From Symsagittifera roscoffensis (Eukaryota > Xenacoelomorpha > Acoela > Convolutidae), in NCBI RefSeq assembly GCF_963678635.1, contig NC_087066.1, forward strand, positions 31,191,301 through 31,255,300: a DNA stretch of 64,000 bases. The letters are read 5' to 3'. Below, in pieces: positions 19,248-28,548 of the stretch (positions are counted from its first letter, which is position 1; the number at the start of each line of letters is the position of its first letter). The notes below the pieces were generated by a model. The model saw only the letters and a program-made list of their open reading frames with translations, was not told the origin of the DNA and did not search any database. The position numbers and the translations under genes were made by a program.

Positions 19248-20215
19248 TGGAGCAACTCAAACTGGTTATCAACAAGAACGCCAAAGCGAAAGACAGAGGA
19301 ACTTGGATCCCTTTCAAAATCTGAAAAGGTAAGTCTGAAGGTAAGTATTCTAGGGCTAGAACTCCGTTCGGTTCACTGCGAAACTTGATTAAAGCAAGCG
19401 GTTTGCCAAAAAATAAAGTAGAACAATTTTTACAAACCAAGACACCGTGTACAAAATTTGGTTCACCAGTCAGATGTTTTCGAAGACATCAAGTTATTTT
19501 AAAATTATATCAATGAAGTTTAGTGTTTGGACTTGGCTTTTGTGGACAAACTAGCGAGTCAAAACAATGGAGTCAAATGTTTATTGGTTGCTGTTAAGGT
19601 TTTTCCACGATTTGTCAGAGTTCAAACAATGAAAACAAAATATGTCAAAAAAATGATTTCTCGAAAAAAAAAAACACTCATGAAAATATTTGGGTTGATA
19701 AAGGAACAGAATATTGGGGAACTTTAAAAAAATTTTGCAAGGAGAAAGACCTTAAAAAATACTCATTAATTAATGAAACAAAAGCTGTTTTTGCATAGAG
19801 AGCCATTCAATCATTAAAACACATAATTTACCGCTATATAGAAGATCATGGCGAAAAACTCAATCACAAGTTTCCTCAATAAATTATCTACAATGAATTT
19901 TTGCGTCAATAGATCTATTGAGAAATCATCTAGAGATGTCAAAAAAACTAATTTCTTTTCATTTCTGTACAATAAACCTCTAACAACGTATGAGAAACTA
20001 AAAATCAAAGTTGGAGATAGAGTGAGAATTTCCAAGGAATAATATTCCTACTCGAAAAGGATGCAAACCACAATTTACAGATGAAATTTCGGCAATATCT
20101 ACAAAGACGCTTCCTATATAAGTCATCAAAGATCTCGACAAAGAAGAAAACTTTATAAAGTTTTATGAAAAAGAGATTAGAAAATGTTCAGATTAAAGGT
20201 AAATCATTTTCTGAA
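19248..20215 (+). pseudogene. INT: Polinton integrase (retroviral type), copy 1, broken
   Basis: Would insert the element into host DNA. Pieces in order: an N-terminal region with GLPKNKVEQFLQTK and an HH-CC-like remnant (about 19,360-19,500); the start of the catalytic core with DLAFVDKLASQNNGVKCLLV (19,527-19,600); VDKGTEYWGTLKKF with the second catalytic Asp (about 19,697-19,735); RAIQSLKHIIYRYIEDHGE (19,799-19,855); and a C-terminal KLKIKVGDRVRIS SH3-like segment (about 20,000-20,035). The codon in the position of the catalytic Glu, just before RAIQSLK, is TAG (19,796-19,798). Several frameshifts also split the gene. Confidence 0.85.
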
Positions 20216-20302
20216 CTAAGTTCCCATCGATCAGTTGTCATGAATTCTTTTACTATTGAGTTAGTGTCTAACCCTCTTTGAATTGTTATCCGAGTAAAAG
20301 TT

Positions 20303-20990
20303 TTGTTCTTTTACAAAACTCTACCCGAGCAAATACATTTGAAAAGAGAATGGCAGGTTGCCATTTCAGAAAGATCATACCTTTCTTTGCACCAAAATGT
20401 TACTGTTTGTACCAAAAATTTACATTCTCAGATGGCAGAGAAAGTCCTGGGGAAAAACGAAAGGTTGAACCGATGCAAATTGAACCAGGATTCTATCCAA
20501 GTTTTATTGATATAGTTGTAGCCATGAACAACAAAACTCGAGGACGTCTAGATGCTCAATCATTTCAATATAACGGAATCTATGTATCAGTAGATAAAAT
20601 TACAACCAAGATTGTTCATTTACCTGAGTATCAATCAGTATTTATTGTTCAAATTGCTGACTTGAGTCACGTTTTTGGTTGTGATTTAGAACAAAATCAA
20701 ACAGGGGTTAATATGAAAGGAAAAGGTTCACAATATCCTCAGTATTCTCACGACATTAAATGAAAACATTTTTTGATGATATATATTGATATTATAGAAT
20801 ATAACAAAGTTGGTGATGCGAAAACTCCCATAGTGCATTGTATTCCTTTCATCTCCAAAGTAAAAAGATACAATTTCTACAGGACAGTACATGAATTATC
20901 AATCCTTCCCAAATTTACAATCTAAAAAACTGTTGAGAAACTCTTTCCATAGTAACAAGATAGAACTAAGAGATAATACAAGCAAAAATT
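20303..20990 (+). pseudogene. Putative Polinton minor capsid (penton-like) protein, copy 1
   Basis: A first frame contains TLPEQIHLKREWQVAISERS (about 20,320-20,380). After a frameshift near 20,400 a second frame continues with EPGFYPSFIDIVVAMNNKTR and LSHVFGCDLEQNQ to TGA at 20,763. A third piece, IDIIEYNKVGDAKTPIVHCI (about 20,787-20,846), follows in another frame. I know this type of protein as one encoded beside integrase and major capsid in Polintons. Assignment as minor capsid rests on that position and on memory of the family, so the role is tentative. Confidence 0.6.
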
Positions 20991-21035
20991 TCTCAAGAGA
21001 TAATACAAGCAAAAATTTCTTTTATCACTCCTTTT

Positions 21036-21348
21036 GTCATTAAACGATTGATATAGTGTGGACCAATTTGTTCTAATTCCTTACTCAGTTTATCAATCAC
21101 AAAGTACGCTTCCAAAGAAACAAAACTAGAACTTAAGCAAGGAAAAGAGGAGATTGAACAATAAGATTTAGGCTCTGTTTACAGTGCTGTGAACGCGAGG
21201 TTGAAAACGAGTACCAACAAGCATTTTAATAATGTAATTTTGAATTCTCCTAAAAACAAACTAAGTCAGTCAGAAAAAATCACATCAGATAACCGAGAGC
21301 CTTAAAGCAAAAATATACCAATTTTCCAGATATTTAGCTTACCATTTT
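21036..21348 (+). other. Spacer between the two duplicated blocks
   Basis: Unique to the junction. It contains protein-like stretches such as SVYSAVNARLKTSTNKHFNN and KLSQSEKITSDN in one frame around 21,170-21,300. It may be the tail of the gene that normally precedes the integrase, lost from the first copy, or deletion debris. Confidence 0.4.
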
Positions 21349-22300
21349 GGAAGCAACTCAAAGTGGTTATCAACAAGAACGCCAAAGCGAAAGACAGAGG
21401 AACTTGGATCCCTTTCAAAATCTGAAAAGGTAAGTCTGAACAGAATGTATTCTAGGGCTAGAGCTCCGTTCGGTTCACTGCGAAACTTGATTAAAGCAAG
21501 CGGTTTGCCAAAAAATAAAGTAGAACAATTTTTACAAACCAAGACACCGTGTACAAAATTTGGTTCACCAGTCAGATGTTTTCGAAGACATCAAGTTATT
21601 TTAAAATTATATCAATGAAGTTTAGTGTTTGGACTTGGCTTTTGTGGACAAACTAGCGAGTCAAAACAATGGAGTCAAATGTTTATTGGTTGCTGTTAAG
21701 GTTTTTCCACGATTTGTCAGAGTTCAAACAATGAAAACAAAATATGCCAAAAAAATGATTTCTCGAAAAAAAACACTCCTGAAAATATTTGGGTTGATAA
21801 AGGAACAGAAAATTGGGGAACTTTAAAAAGGAGAAAGACCTTAAAGTTTACTCAACAATTAATGAAACAAAAGCTGTTTTTGCATAGAGAGCCATTCAAT
21901 CATTAAAACACATAATTTACCGCTATATAGAAGATCATGGTGAAAAAATTCAATCACAAGTTTCCTCAATGAATTATCTACAATGAATTATTGCGTCAAT
22001 AGATCTATTGAGAAATCATCTAGAGATGTCAAAAATACTAATTTCCTTTCATTTCTGTACAATAAACCTCCTCTAACAACGTATGAGAAACTAAAAATCA
22101 AAGTTGGAGATAGAGTGAGAATTTCCAAGGAATAATATTCCTACTCGAAAAGGATGCAAACCACAATTTACAGATGAAATTTCGGCAATATTTACAAAGA
22201 CGCTTCCTATATAAGTCATCAAAGATCTCGACAAAGAAGAAAACTTTAGAAAGTTTTATGAAAAAGAGATTAGAAAATGTTCAGATTAAAGGTAAATCAT
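21349..22300 (+). pseudogene. INT: Polinton integrase (retroviral type), copy 2, broken
   Basis: Second copy of the block at 19,248-20,215, with the same core pieces (FVDKLASQNNGVKCLLVAVK at 21,629-21,700; KLKIKVGDRVRIS near 22,095-22,130). The TAG at the catalytic Glu position is shared (21,885-21,887), so this loss predates the duplication. Small indels differ from copy 1, for example after the core Asp, so decay continued separately. Confidence 0.85.
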
Positions 22301-23080
22301 TTTCTGAACTAAGTTCCCATCGATCAGTTGTCATGAATTCTTTTACTATTGAGTTAGTGTCTAACCCTCTTTGAATTGTCATCCGAGTAAAAGTTTTTGT
22401 TCTTTTACAAAACTCTACCCGAGCAAATACATTTGAAAAGAGAATGGCAGGTTGCCATTTCAGAAAGATCATACCTTTCTTTGCACCAAAATGTTACTGT
22501 TTGTACCAAAAATTTACATTCTCAGATGGCAGAGAAAATCCTGGGGAAAAACGAAAGGTTGAACCGATGCAAATTGAACAAGGATTCTATCCAAGTTTTA
22601 TTGATATAGTTGTAGCCATGAACAACAAAACTCGAGGACGTCTAGATGCTCAATCATTTCAATATAACGGAATCTATGTATCAGTAGATAAAATTACACC
22701 CAAGATTGTTCATTTACCTGAGTATCAATCAGTATTTATTGTTCAAATTGCTGACTTGAGTCACGTTTTTGGTTGTGATTTAGAACAAAATCAAACAGGG
22801 GTTAATATGAAAGGAAAAGGTTCACAATATCCTCAGTATTCTCACGACATTAAATGAAAACATTCTTTGATGATATATATTGATATTATAGAATATAACA
22901 TAGTTGGTGATGCGAAAACTCCCATAGTGCGTTGTATTCCTTTCATCTCCAAAGTAAAAAGATACAATTTCTACAGGACAGTACATGAATTATCAATCCT
23001 TCCCAAATTTACAATCTAAAAAACTGTTGAGAAACTCTTTCCATAGTAACAAGATAGAACTAAGAGATAATACAAGCAAA
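21349..23080 (+). repeat. Tandem duplication of the integrase/minor-capsid block, copy 2
   Basis: Second copy of 19,248-21,035. It runs on into the 3' part of the minor-capsid gene that copy 1 lacks. Confidence 0.93.
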
Positions 23081-23155
23081 AAACTTCCTTTTTTGTCCGT
23101 AGGAACTACCAGAATTTTCCTCTTGTTCCGCAAGATTTCGAATAATCATTTTTGA
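22397..23155 (+). pseudogene. Putative Polinton minor capsid (penton-like) protein, copy 2
   Basis: Same pieces as copy 1: TLPEQIHLKREWQVAISERS, then after a frameshift EQGFYPSFIDIVVAMNNKTR to TGA at 22,857. The gene then continues in shifted frames with STGQYMNYQSFPNLQ (about 22,974-23,020) and a last part near 23,090-23,155 that copy 1 does not have. Copy 2 is therefore the one joined to the rest of the capsid cluster and the more complete of the two. Role tentative, as for copy 1. Confidence 0.6.
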
Positions 23156-23189
23156 TTTGAACTTCAAACAAAATGGTTGCTCAAATTTC

Positions 23190-23505
23190 ATCTCGTTTTT
23201 TGTGGACGTGCTAGACAAGGTGGAAGAGGTTTTTGTGCTCTCCGCAAACTCCTGGGAGAACTGCAAATCGCTTTATGAAAAAACAATTAGTCCCAGCTGC
23301 AAAAAGTTTGGAGCAGATTTGTTTAAAATCGCTGCTCCAGAGATTGGGGAAGTTGTTGGTGGACGTAAAATTTTTTTAAAATTGGCAGGAGATGTGGGAC
23401 CAAAACAGTTTTAAAACAATCGGGAGGTGGAAAAAAGAAATCCCAGCGTAGAACCAGATACATTTCTCAAAAGAGTAGATCAAAATCCAGTCGCTCTCGT
23501 TAAGA
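23190..23505 (+). pseudogene. Small basic Polinton protein, frameshifted
   Basis: A short gene between the two capsid genes. One frame (from about 23,215) carries KKFGADLFKIAAPEIGEVVGG, an Ala/Gly-rich helix-prone stretch. A shifted frame after about 23,400 ends in a strongly basic tail with GGGKKKSQRRTRYISQKSRS, stopping at TAA near 23,503. A Gly/Ala-rich helix followed by an Arg/Lys/Ser tail fits the small core or membrane-active proteins found at this place in Polintons. That is inference from composition and position. Confidence 0.5.
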
Positions 23506-23577
23506 CATTTTTGACAATATAAAACAAGAGTAAACCAAAGTAGTCATTTTTGGTACAGGGTTTTTACAAGTTTTCCA

Positions 23578-24720
23578 TTGGAGATTGTTGATAAAGTCCC
23601 AAATTTGGAAACAATTACGTCATCTTACGCACAAGAAGTATTCCCCAGTACGTTTCTAGATGAAAGCAGTACTCAGTTGGAATTTGAAACGGATCGTAAT
23701 CTCTACTTGGATGTGCGTGATACCCACTTATTCAAGGGAAGGTTGTTTGATGCTTTCAAGAGAGAAAAAGCAGAACATAAAGCAAAATGGGAAGATGATT
23801 CGGATGAGGAACCAGATCCTTACTTAACTTATGTAAACAATATACTACATTCACTATTCTCCAATTTTTAACTTTATTTTAAAACACAGTGGTTTGCAAT
23901 CCAACGGATTATATCCTAATAAGGAGAAAATATCGAACGAATTCAACTCGTCGGCAGTGAGTAACAAAGGAATTATTGGTTGTCATTGATACAGTTTTGA
24001 AGAATTTCCCGATGCTTTTGAAATGCACCCGTTTTTGATAGAGCAAATTCCTTAGAACAGGGATAACTTTTTTACTCGATTGATTTGTTTACTTGCTAAA
24101 AACTGTTTTTATGAAATACCAAAGTGCAAATCAAACTAATTGGCGCTAGACCTGATTTTTATATGCTATCTGATAATCCAAATGTTAGTCTGATAACTGT
24201 TGACTGTTCGCTGTTTACTGGAAGAATTTTAGCTGTTGAACCTAATCATCAATACTAGCAATGAAATCTGGAAAAAGAGCCTGCTGAATACAGTTACATG
24301 GAAATTGAAGCAAGACTTTTTATCATTCCATTTTGTCAAAACCAATTCATACAAAAAATGTTTTCAATAACGCTCCAATAAGAAAAATAGCTGTTGCAAT
24401 ACCCTTTCAGCTATCATCAATTCCATTTGAGAGAGCTTAGATTTATTCGGGGTGGAAGAGAAGTTGTTTCATTACATACAACTTCTCCTTGTCGTCCTTA
24501 TGTTACAACAATCAAAGCAATTTAGTTTAACGAAGATTTCCCAGCTCTTCCTATGGAGGATTTTCAAAATCACTACATTCTTATTTTTGATTTGAAAGCC
24601 TGAGATTAGAATTGTTTTTCAATTTCCCTTGGAGCAAACAACGGAAGTGATAGTCCTAAACGATTATCAAATGCTCAAATTGAAAAATTAGGAACAATCG
24701 CTAAAAATGTTTATTTTTTT
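23578..24720 (+). pseudogene. PY: Polinton major capsid protein (double jelly-roll), decayed
   Basis: The N-terminal ~90 codons are intact (23,578-23,871): LEFETDRNLYLDVRDTHLF, then FKREKAEHKAKWEDDSDEEP and YLTYVNNILHSLFSNF. The pairing of a YLDxxxTxL strand with a VNNxLHSLFS stretch is what I recall of the hexon-like capsid proteins of Polintons. After TAA at 23,871 the similarity continues in all three frames to about 24,720, for example AVVCNPTDYILIRRKYRTNS, KNVFNNAPIRKIAVAI and FPSSSYGGFSKS. The gene is complete in extent but riddled with indels. It would form the capsid shell. Confidence 0.75.
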
Positions 24721-24802
24721 TGAGTTTTCAGGTTCCTATAAAAATATTGTAACTTTTTGGGACTTTTCATCGTTATTGTCTCTGCACTATCTTTTTTTTC
24801 AG

Positions 24803-25040
24803 ACCTAAATCTCCAGTAAAAACAGACAATGAATGCTGTTTAGATGAAAACCCGAGAAATTACTACAATATAGACTGTAAAGCAGTGTTCAATAGTCTTT
24901 GTCCAGTACATAAGGCTTGTGTATGATACTTTGTTGATTCATTACCTAAATGTGTGTAAGTCATTAATCTTAGTTTTTTTATCCTAAATTACACTATCAA
25001 ACTATCTATTTCTTTGTTTTTAGATGTAAATCAGCTTAAA
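24803..25040 (+). other. Possible spliced Cys-rich reading frame
   Basis: A Cys-rich frame (NECCLDENPRNYYNIDC, then LCPVHKACV) begins after TTTTTTTTCAG (ending 24,802). It meets TGA at about 24,922, is otherwise open to PKCV, then reaches a consensus donor GTAAGT at 24,956. A pyrimidine-rich acceptor TTTGTTTTTAG ends at 25,023. Joining there keeps the frame and adds CKSA before a stop. The implied intron is 68 bp. It could be a small secreted-type protein between capsid and protease genes, or coincidence. No family assigned. Confidence 0.3.
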
Positions 25041-25049
25041 ATCGCAAAG

Positions 25050-25466
25050 ATGGATAATTTTTCACTTCTGCAATTTTTTGAAAGATTTCTTGAACTCAGG
25101 TTCAAGTAGATGGGATCTCACCCCTCTGATAAAGTGCCTCAACTAACAAAACACTCTTTTGCAATCATCAACTCAGCTCCAAGCAATGATAGAGGGGAAC
25201 ACTGGACCCTGACAGCTCGAGTGGACAAAATTTACTACTTTGCTGATTCTATGGGTCGAAAAATAACAATTTATTCCTTTCTAACAAAAAAAAAATTGGC
25301 GAATGGTTCCCAGAACACTCCAAAAAAATATAATTTCTGTGGATTTTACGATATTTATTCAACATGCAAAAAAATTAGACATTTCCACACAAAATCTGAA
25401 AAATCTAACCATTCTCTTATCATCACACAAACCATGAAACCTTACCATTGGTATTCCCTATCCTAG
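25050..25466 (+). pseudogene. PRO: Adenain-like cysteine protease of the Polinton, one in-frame stop
   Basis: This would mature capsid proteins. ATG at 25,050 gives MDNFSLLQFFERFLELRFK, then TAG at 25,107, then 118 further codons in the same frame. Catalytic landmarks are in the expected order: His in GEHWTL, an acidic residue in YYFADSMG, and Cys in NFCGFYD. The stop at 25,464-25,466 lies inside the right terminal repeat. One nonsense codon is the only obvious break, so this is the best preserved core gene of the element. The N-terminus is short, so more of the gene may be missing upstream. Confidence 0.8.
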
Positions 25467-25590
25467 TTCCTTGTAGACTCTATACCCAATGTTAATACAT
25501 AGCATGGCGGACCGGAAATCTATCACGTATCGTAATACATGGGGTCCGCCATGCTCCCCCTCCCCCACTTTAGCTCCAACATCTACTACT
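25355..25590 (-). repeat. Right terminal inverted repeat of the Polinton
   Basis: Inverted copy of 7,749-8,000. Ends CATCTACTACT at 25,590, matching AGTAGTAGATG at the left end. It contains the protease 3' end and the terminal hairpin. Confidence 0.92.
25502..25554 (+). other. Perfect hairpin in the right terminal repeat
   Basis: GCATGGCGGACC (25,502-25,513) and GGTCCGCCATGC (25,543-25,554) are exact reverse complements across a 29-base loop. The arms lie 36 bp inside the element end, with a C-rich stretch on the outer side. Confidence 0.92.
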
Positions 25591-26317
25591 TATAATTGTT
25601 GTTTTTGGATCTCATATGTAAAAGGGTACATCACCTCTCATTTATCTTACAAAAAGATAAAGGTTTAGTTTTGAGAATAATTTGACGTCCATATTTCAAA
25701 TCTATCAAAGTGTAAGCGGCAAAATAAGTTCTTCAAACGAGCTGATTTACTCTTTTCAATTCGTAACCAAGCTTAAATATCATCACTTGGTACTTTTCGT
25801 AGCTTTTGGTTGGAAAAGTTAAAAAACTTAAATTTTTTAAAATAAATTTAAGTTTTTTTCTTTCTGATTTTTTGTATGTGATCGATGATAGAGTACAGTC
25901 GGAACAGTTAAGGCTTTGTCCTGGTTTACAAGTAGTTTTTTTGACTTTTAGCATAAATTTTAGGGACCTTGCAATCAATAATACCATAAAAACTTAGTAG
26001 CTTTGTTTATCTGTTCTTGATAAGCTTTTATTTTTTGAACAGAGTTTGGCGAACGAGTTCTAATGACAAAAATTGTGAAACATTTTTTAAACATTTTGTA
26101 GCTATCTAATTGATTCCATAAAGCAATACAAAACTTCAAAAGATGCGCTATGTACTTTGAACAAGCATTTTTTTGAAGATGAAAACGTTTTTGAAGATTA
26201 AAAAAACTAAAGCCTGAAATCTTGAAGAACAGATGCAATATCTGATTTCTTTCAGAAAAAAAACCAACTACGTGTCTTTGAATAGTTAATGAGCCTCACT
26301 TCCCTCGGTTTGACTCA
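25591..26317. other. Non-coding flank right of the Polinton with a repeat tail
   Basis: GTACAGTCGGAACAGTTAAG at about 25,893 followed by GCTTTGTCCTGGTTTACAAG matches the 3' hairpin and tail of the dispersed repeat, in decayed form. No gene recognised. Confidence 0.5.
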
Positions 26318-26622
26318 TGAACACTAAAAAAGTCTTCCTTTGGGTACTATTTGAAGACACCCTTTTTTGGCTAAACGATACCACAATTTTTGGCGCAAAT
26401 GTTCTTATTTTGAGGGTGGAATGCGCGCGGAGAAAAATTTGGTCAAACTTTTTCTAAGTGTTCTAAGGTATTTTTTCAGAAAATTTGGTCACGCAGAAAA
26501 CTTGGTTAAAATTGGTTCTTTTTGTATTTTGGGAGAGCTACGAAAATCAATTTAGTGGACCTAAAAAAGCCCTGAAGTCCCCACCCCCACGAGAAAATCC
26601 CATATCCGCCCCTCACGCTGTT
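26318..26622 (-). repeat. Copy of the GGGGCGGAT dispersed repeat, reversed
   Basis: Ends ATCCGCCCCTC at about 26,620, the inverse of the GGGGCGGAT start at 5,393. It also shares GACCTAAAAAAGCCCTGAAG-type and GGGAGAGCTACGAAAATCAA-type words with 29,900-30,000. No gene. Confidence 0.5.
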
Positions 26623-28367
26623 CATGAGTTTTAACTCAAAGCTCTTATTTATGTCTATCGCACTTTCAACGGTTGATCAAAGTCATCAATTGCTATTTCT
26701 ATGGTAAAGCCGATTTTGCATAAAATAGCATTGAAACAAGAATTTCGCATTTAAGCATCAACACGTTTTCTGAAAGTGAAGTGATCTTCAAAGCCACAGA
26801 GCAAGTTTTTACGACTTGATTAGGCCCGGCAATCAATCCTTTTTATGAGTTTTCTATTCTTTACCTTGTTGCAGGTTTGAAATCTTTTTTTTTTGGTACC
26901 ATTAGATTTACAATGCGATCAGAGAAAATGTTGCCCCTCTGAACTTAATCAATTCTTTTGTAGCGTACATAACGGCTCAAGGTTGTTTAACGATTAGATA
27001 GTTTGACTGATTGTGGCCAACGCATTTAAGGTGGTTTCTGGCAATTTTACACCATATCTTAATTTCCTAAGACATGAAAATGACATATTTATGGACCACA
27101 ACCGATCTATGTTTATGCGACCGGAAAGTCCTATTCTCCAGGCTAGTTAGGTGTCAATCGACCGGCAATTTATTTTTCTCAAATAAGAAAAAGAGGAATA
27201 AGATTTCTATTTAAGAATATCTATATATATATTTATTAAAAACTACCCTTGTTTAGGAATGCGAAATAAGGTATTGACATGGGTTCTAACGAACCTCGGG
27301 TTAAAGTATACCAAGAAAACCTGGCAACAATTTAAATTGATAATCTGCACTCGATAAGCTCTATTTATGTATTTGGGTTTTGGAGAAATAGGTCGAATGG
27401 TAAACAAAATGTCAATCTATATAATTTACTACACATTTTGTACAATATATTTGAGTTCAACAAGGAAAACAAAAGTGCATGAGTCGCTTAACTTACAACT
27501 AAAAGATCTCTTTAACTAAACCCCCAGACCTCTCCCAACCACCCCCCCCCCCTCCCCCTTCCCTATGGCAAAAGGTGGGAAATTTAAAGCTCGGTAAAAA
27601 TATAATCGTAAATGCTTGAAGCATTGAGCTTTTCACCTGTATTTAAAGCTTTTTACGTTTATTTTTCAAATTAACCAGCCGGAGGTCTAATGAGGTTAAC
27701 TAATTAAGGTAAACTAAGCTAAACGCGGCTAAGCTAAATGCCCATCTTTCAAGAACTCACCTTGTAAATTACAGGGTATCATGGGGGGGGGGTATTGTGA
27801 AAGAGGTCCCTATGAAACACTAGTTAGCAATAGAATCATAATCACAACATCAATTTAACTTCTACATTTAGGAAAGATTTTTTGTCGAAAAAAGAATAAG
27901 CTTCAGAAGCATGCAGTACAAGAAAAGTTAAATTAAAACATAAAGTTTAGCTTTTTGAGCGTCCAATATGGGAGTATCCAATATCACAACAAAATCACAA
28001 TAAAAGTTTACGGTACTGTCCGCTAAATTTTTGCCTTTTTAAAGTGGCTACACAAGTTCTTTTTACTTCAACCAGCACTTTTTTGCTATTTAGAAAATAA
28101 ATATAAGATTGAAATTATACAACTAAGGGCAGATATATTCGATTTGACAGCTTTTTGACTTCTTTTCATTATTTAGAGAGTTACTTCAAAAATCCAAATA
28201 GACAATAAATTTTAAGATCATTTGAGCTGATTTAATTTAAAGTCATAACCATTTTTTGGTCGATAAGCAAGATTTCTGTCAGTTTTGACCCTTAATTGTT
28301 CAGATTCAAACTTAAGTTTTTCGAGAAAAGAGGAATGAACAATAAAAAATATTATGTGAAATGAAAT
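26623..28367. other. Downstream flank of the GPCR gene
   Basis: No recognisable gene. It contains a C-rich tract near 27,541-27,558, a G10 tract near 27,784 and a TA-rich run near 27,218-27,235. It may hold the 3' untranslated region of the minus-strand GPCR. The nearest poly(A)-type hexamer on the minus strand is ATTAAA at 28,236-28,231. Confidence 0.45.
28231..28236 (-). terminator. Candidate poly(A) signal for the GPCR gene
   Basis: ATTAAA on the minus strand, about 130 bases after the stop codon. A canonical AATAAA lies further off, near 27,663-27,658. Such hexamers are common by chance in AT-rich DNA. Confidence 0.25.
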
Positions 28368-28548
28368 TCAGATCATTGAATCATTGGCGACAGTGCTGAA
28401 CGCGTGTACTTCAGTTCCAGATGTGAGATAGTAGTTATCAGTGGCGCCATTTGCATTTCCGACATCCACACTCAATCTGCGCTTGTCATTTTGCGTCTCA
28501 TCATGTTCTTCTGGACATTTAGCTGCGGCCGAGTTGTTTCCCGAACAC
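28368..28548 (-). CDS. GPCR exon 7: cytoplasmic tail
   Basis: Acceptor TTTCATAG|GTGTTC. Encodes a hydrophilic 60-residue tail (CSGNNSAAAKCPEEHDETQ, KRRLSVDVGN) ending NDSMI before TGA at 28,370-28,368. The Cys residues after helix 8 could be lipid-modified. Several Ser/Thr are possible arrestin-type sites. Confidence 0.88.

Larger units (their letters stand above)
19248..21035 (+). repeat. Tandem duplication of the integrase/minor-capsid block, copy 1
   Basis: From about 19,248 (AGCAACTCAAA) onward the sequence matches 21,349 onward at an offset of about 2.1 kb. Similarity ends near 21,000, where a ~28 bp word containing GAGATAATACAAGC is itself repeated twice. Confidence 0.93.
7749..25590. 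mobile_element. Polinton (Maverick) DNA transposon, decayed, ~17.8 kb
   Basis: The two ends are inverted copies of each other for roughly 240 bp and both begin 5'-AGTAGTAGATG, the AG start usual for Polintons. The length is within the 15-20 kb typical of the class. Inside are fragments of a family B DNA polymerase (minus strand) and, on the plus strand, packaging ATPase, retroviral-type integrase, putative minor capsid, small basic protein, major capsid and adenain-like protease. Polintons are thought to copy themselves by protein-primed replication and many probably form virions. The six bases outside the ends, AAAAAT and TATAAT, agree at four positions, which fits an eroded 6 bp target duplication but does not prove it. 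Frameshifts and stops in all core genes make this copy inactive. Confidence 0.93.
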
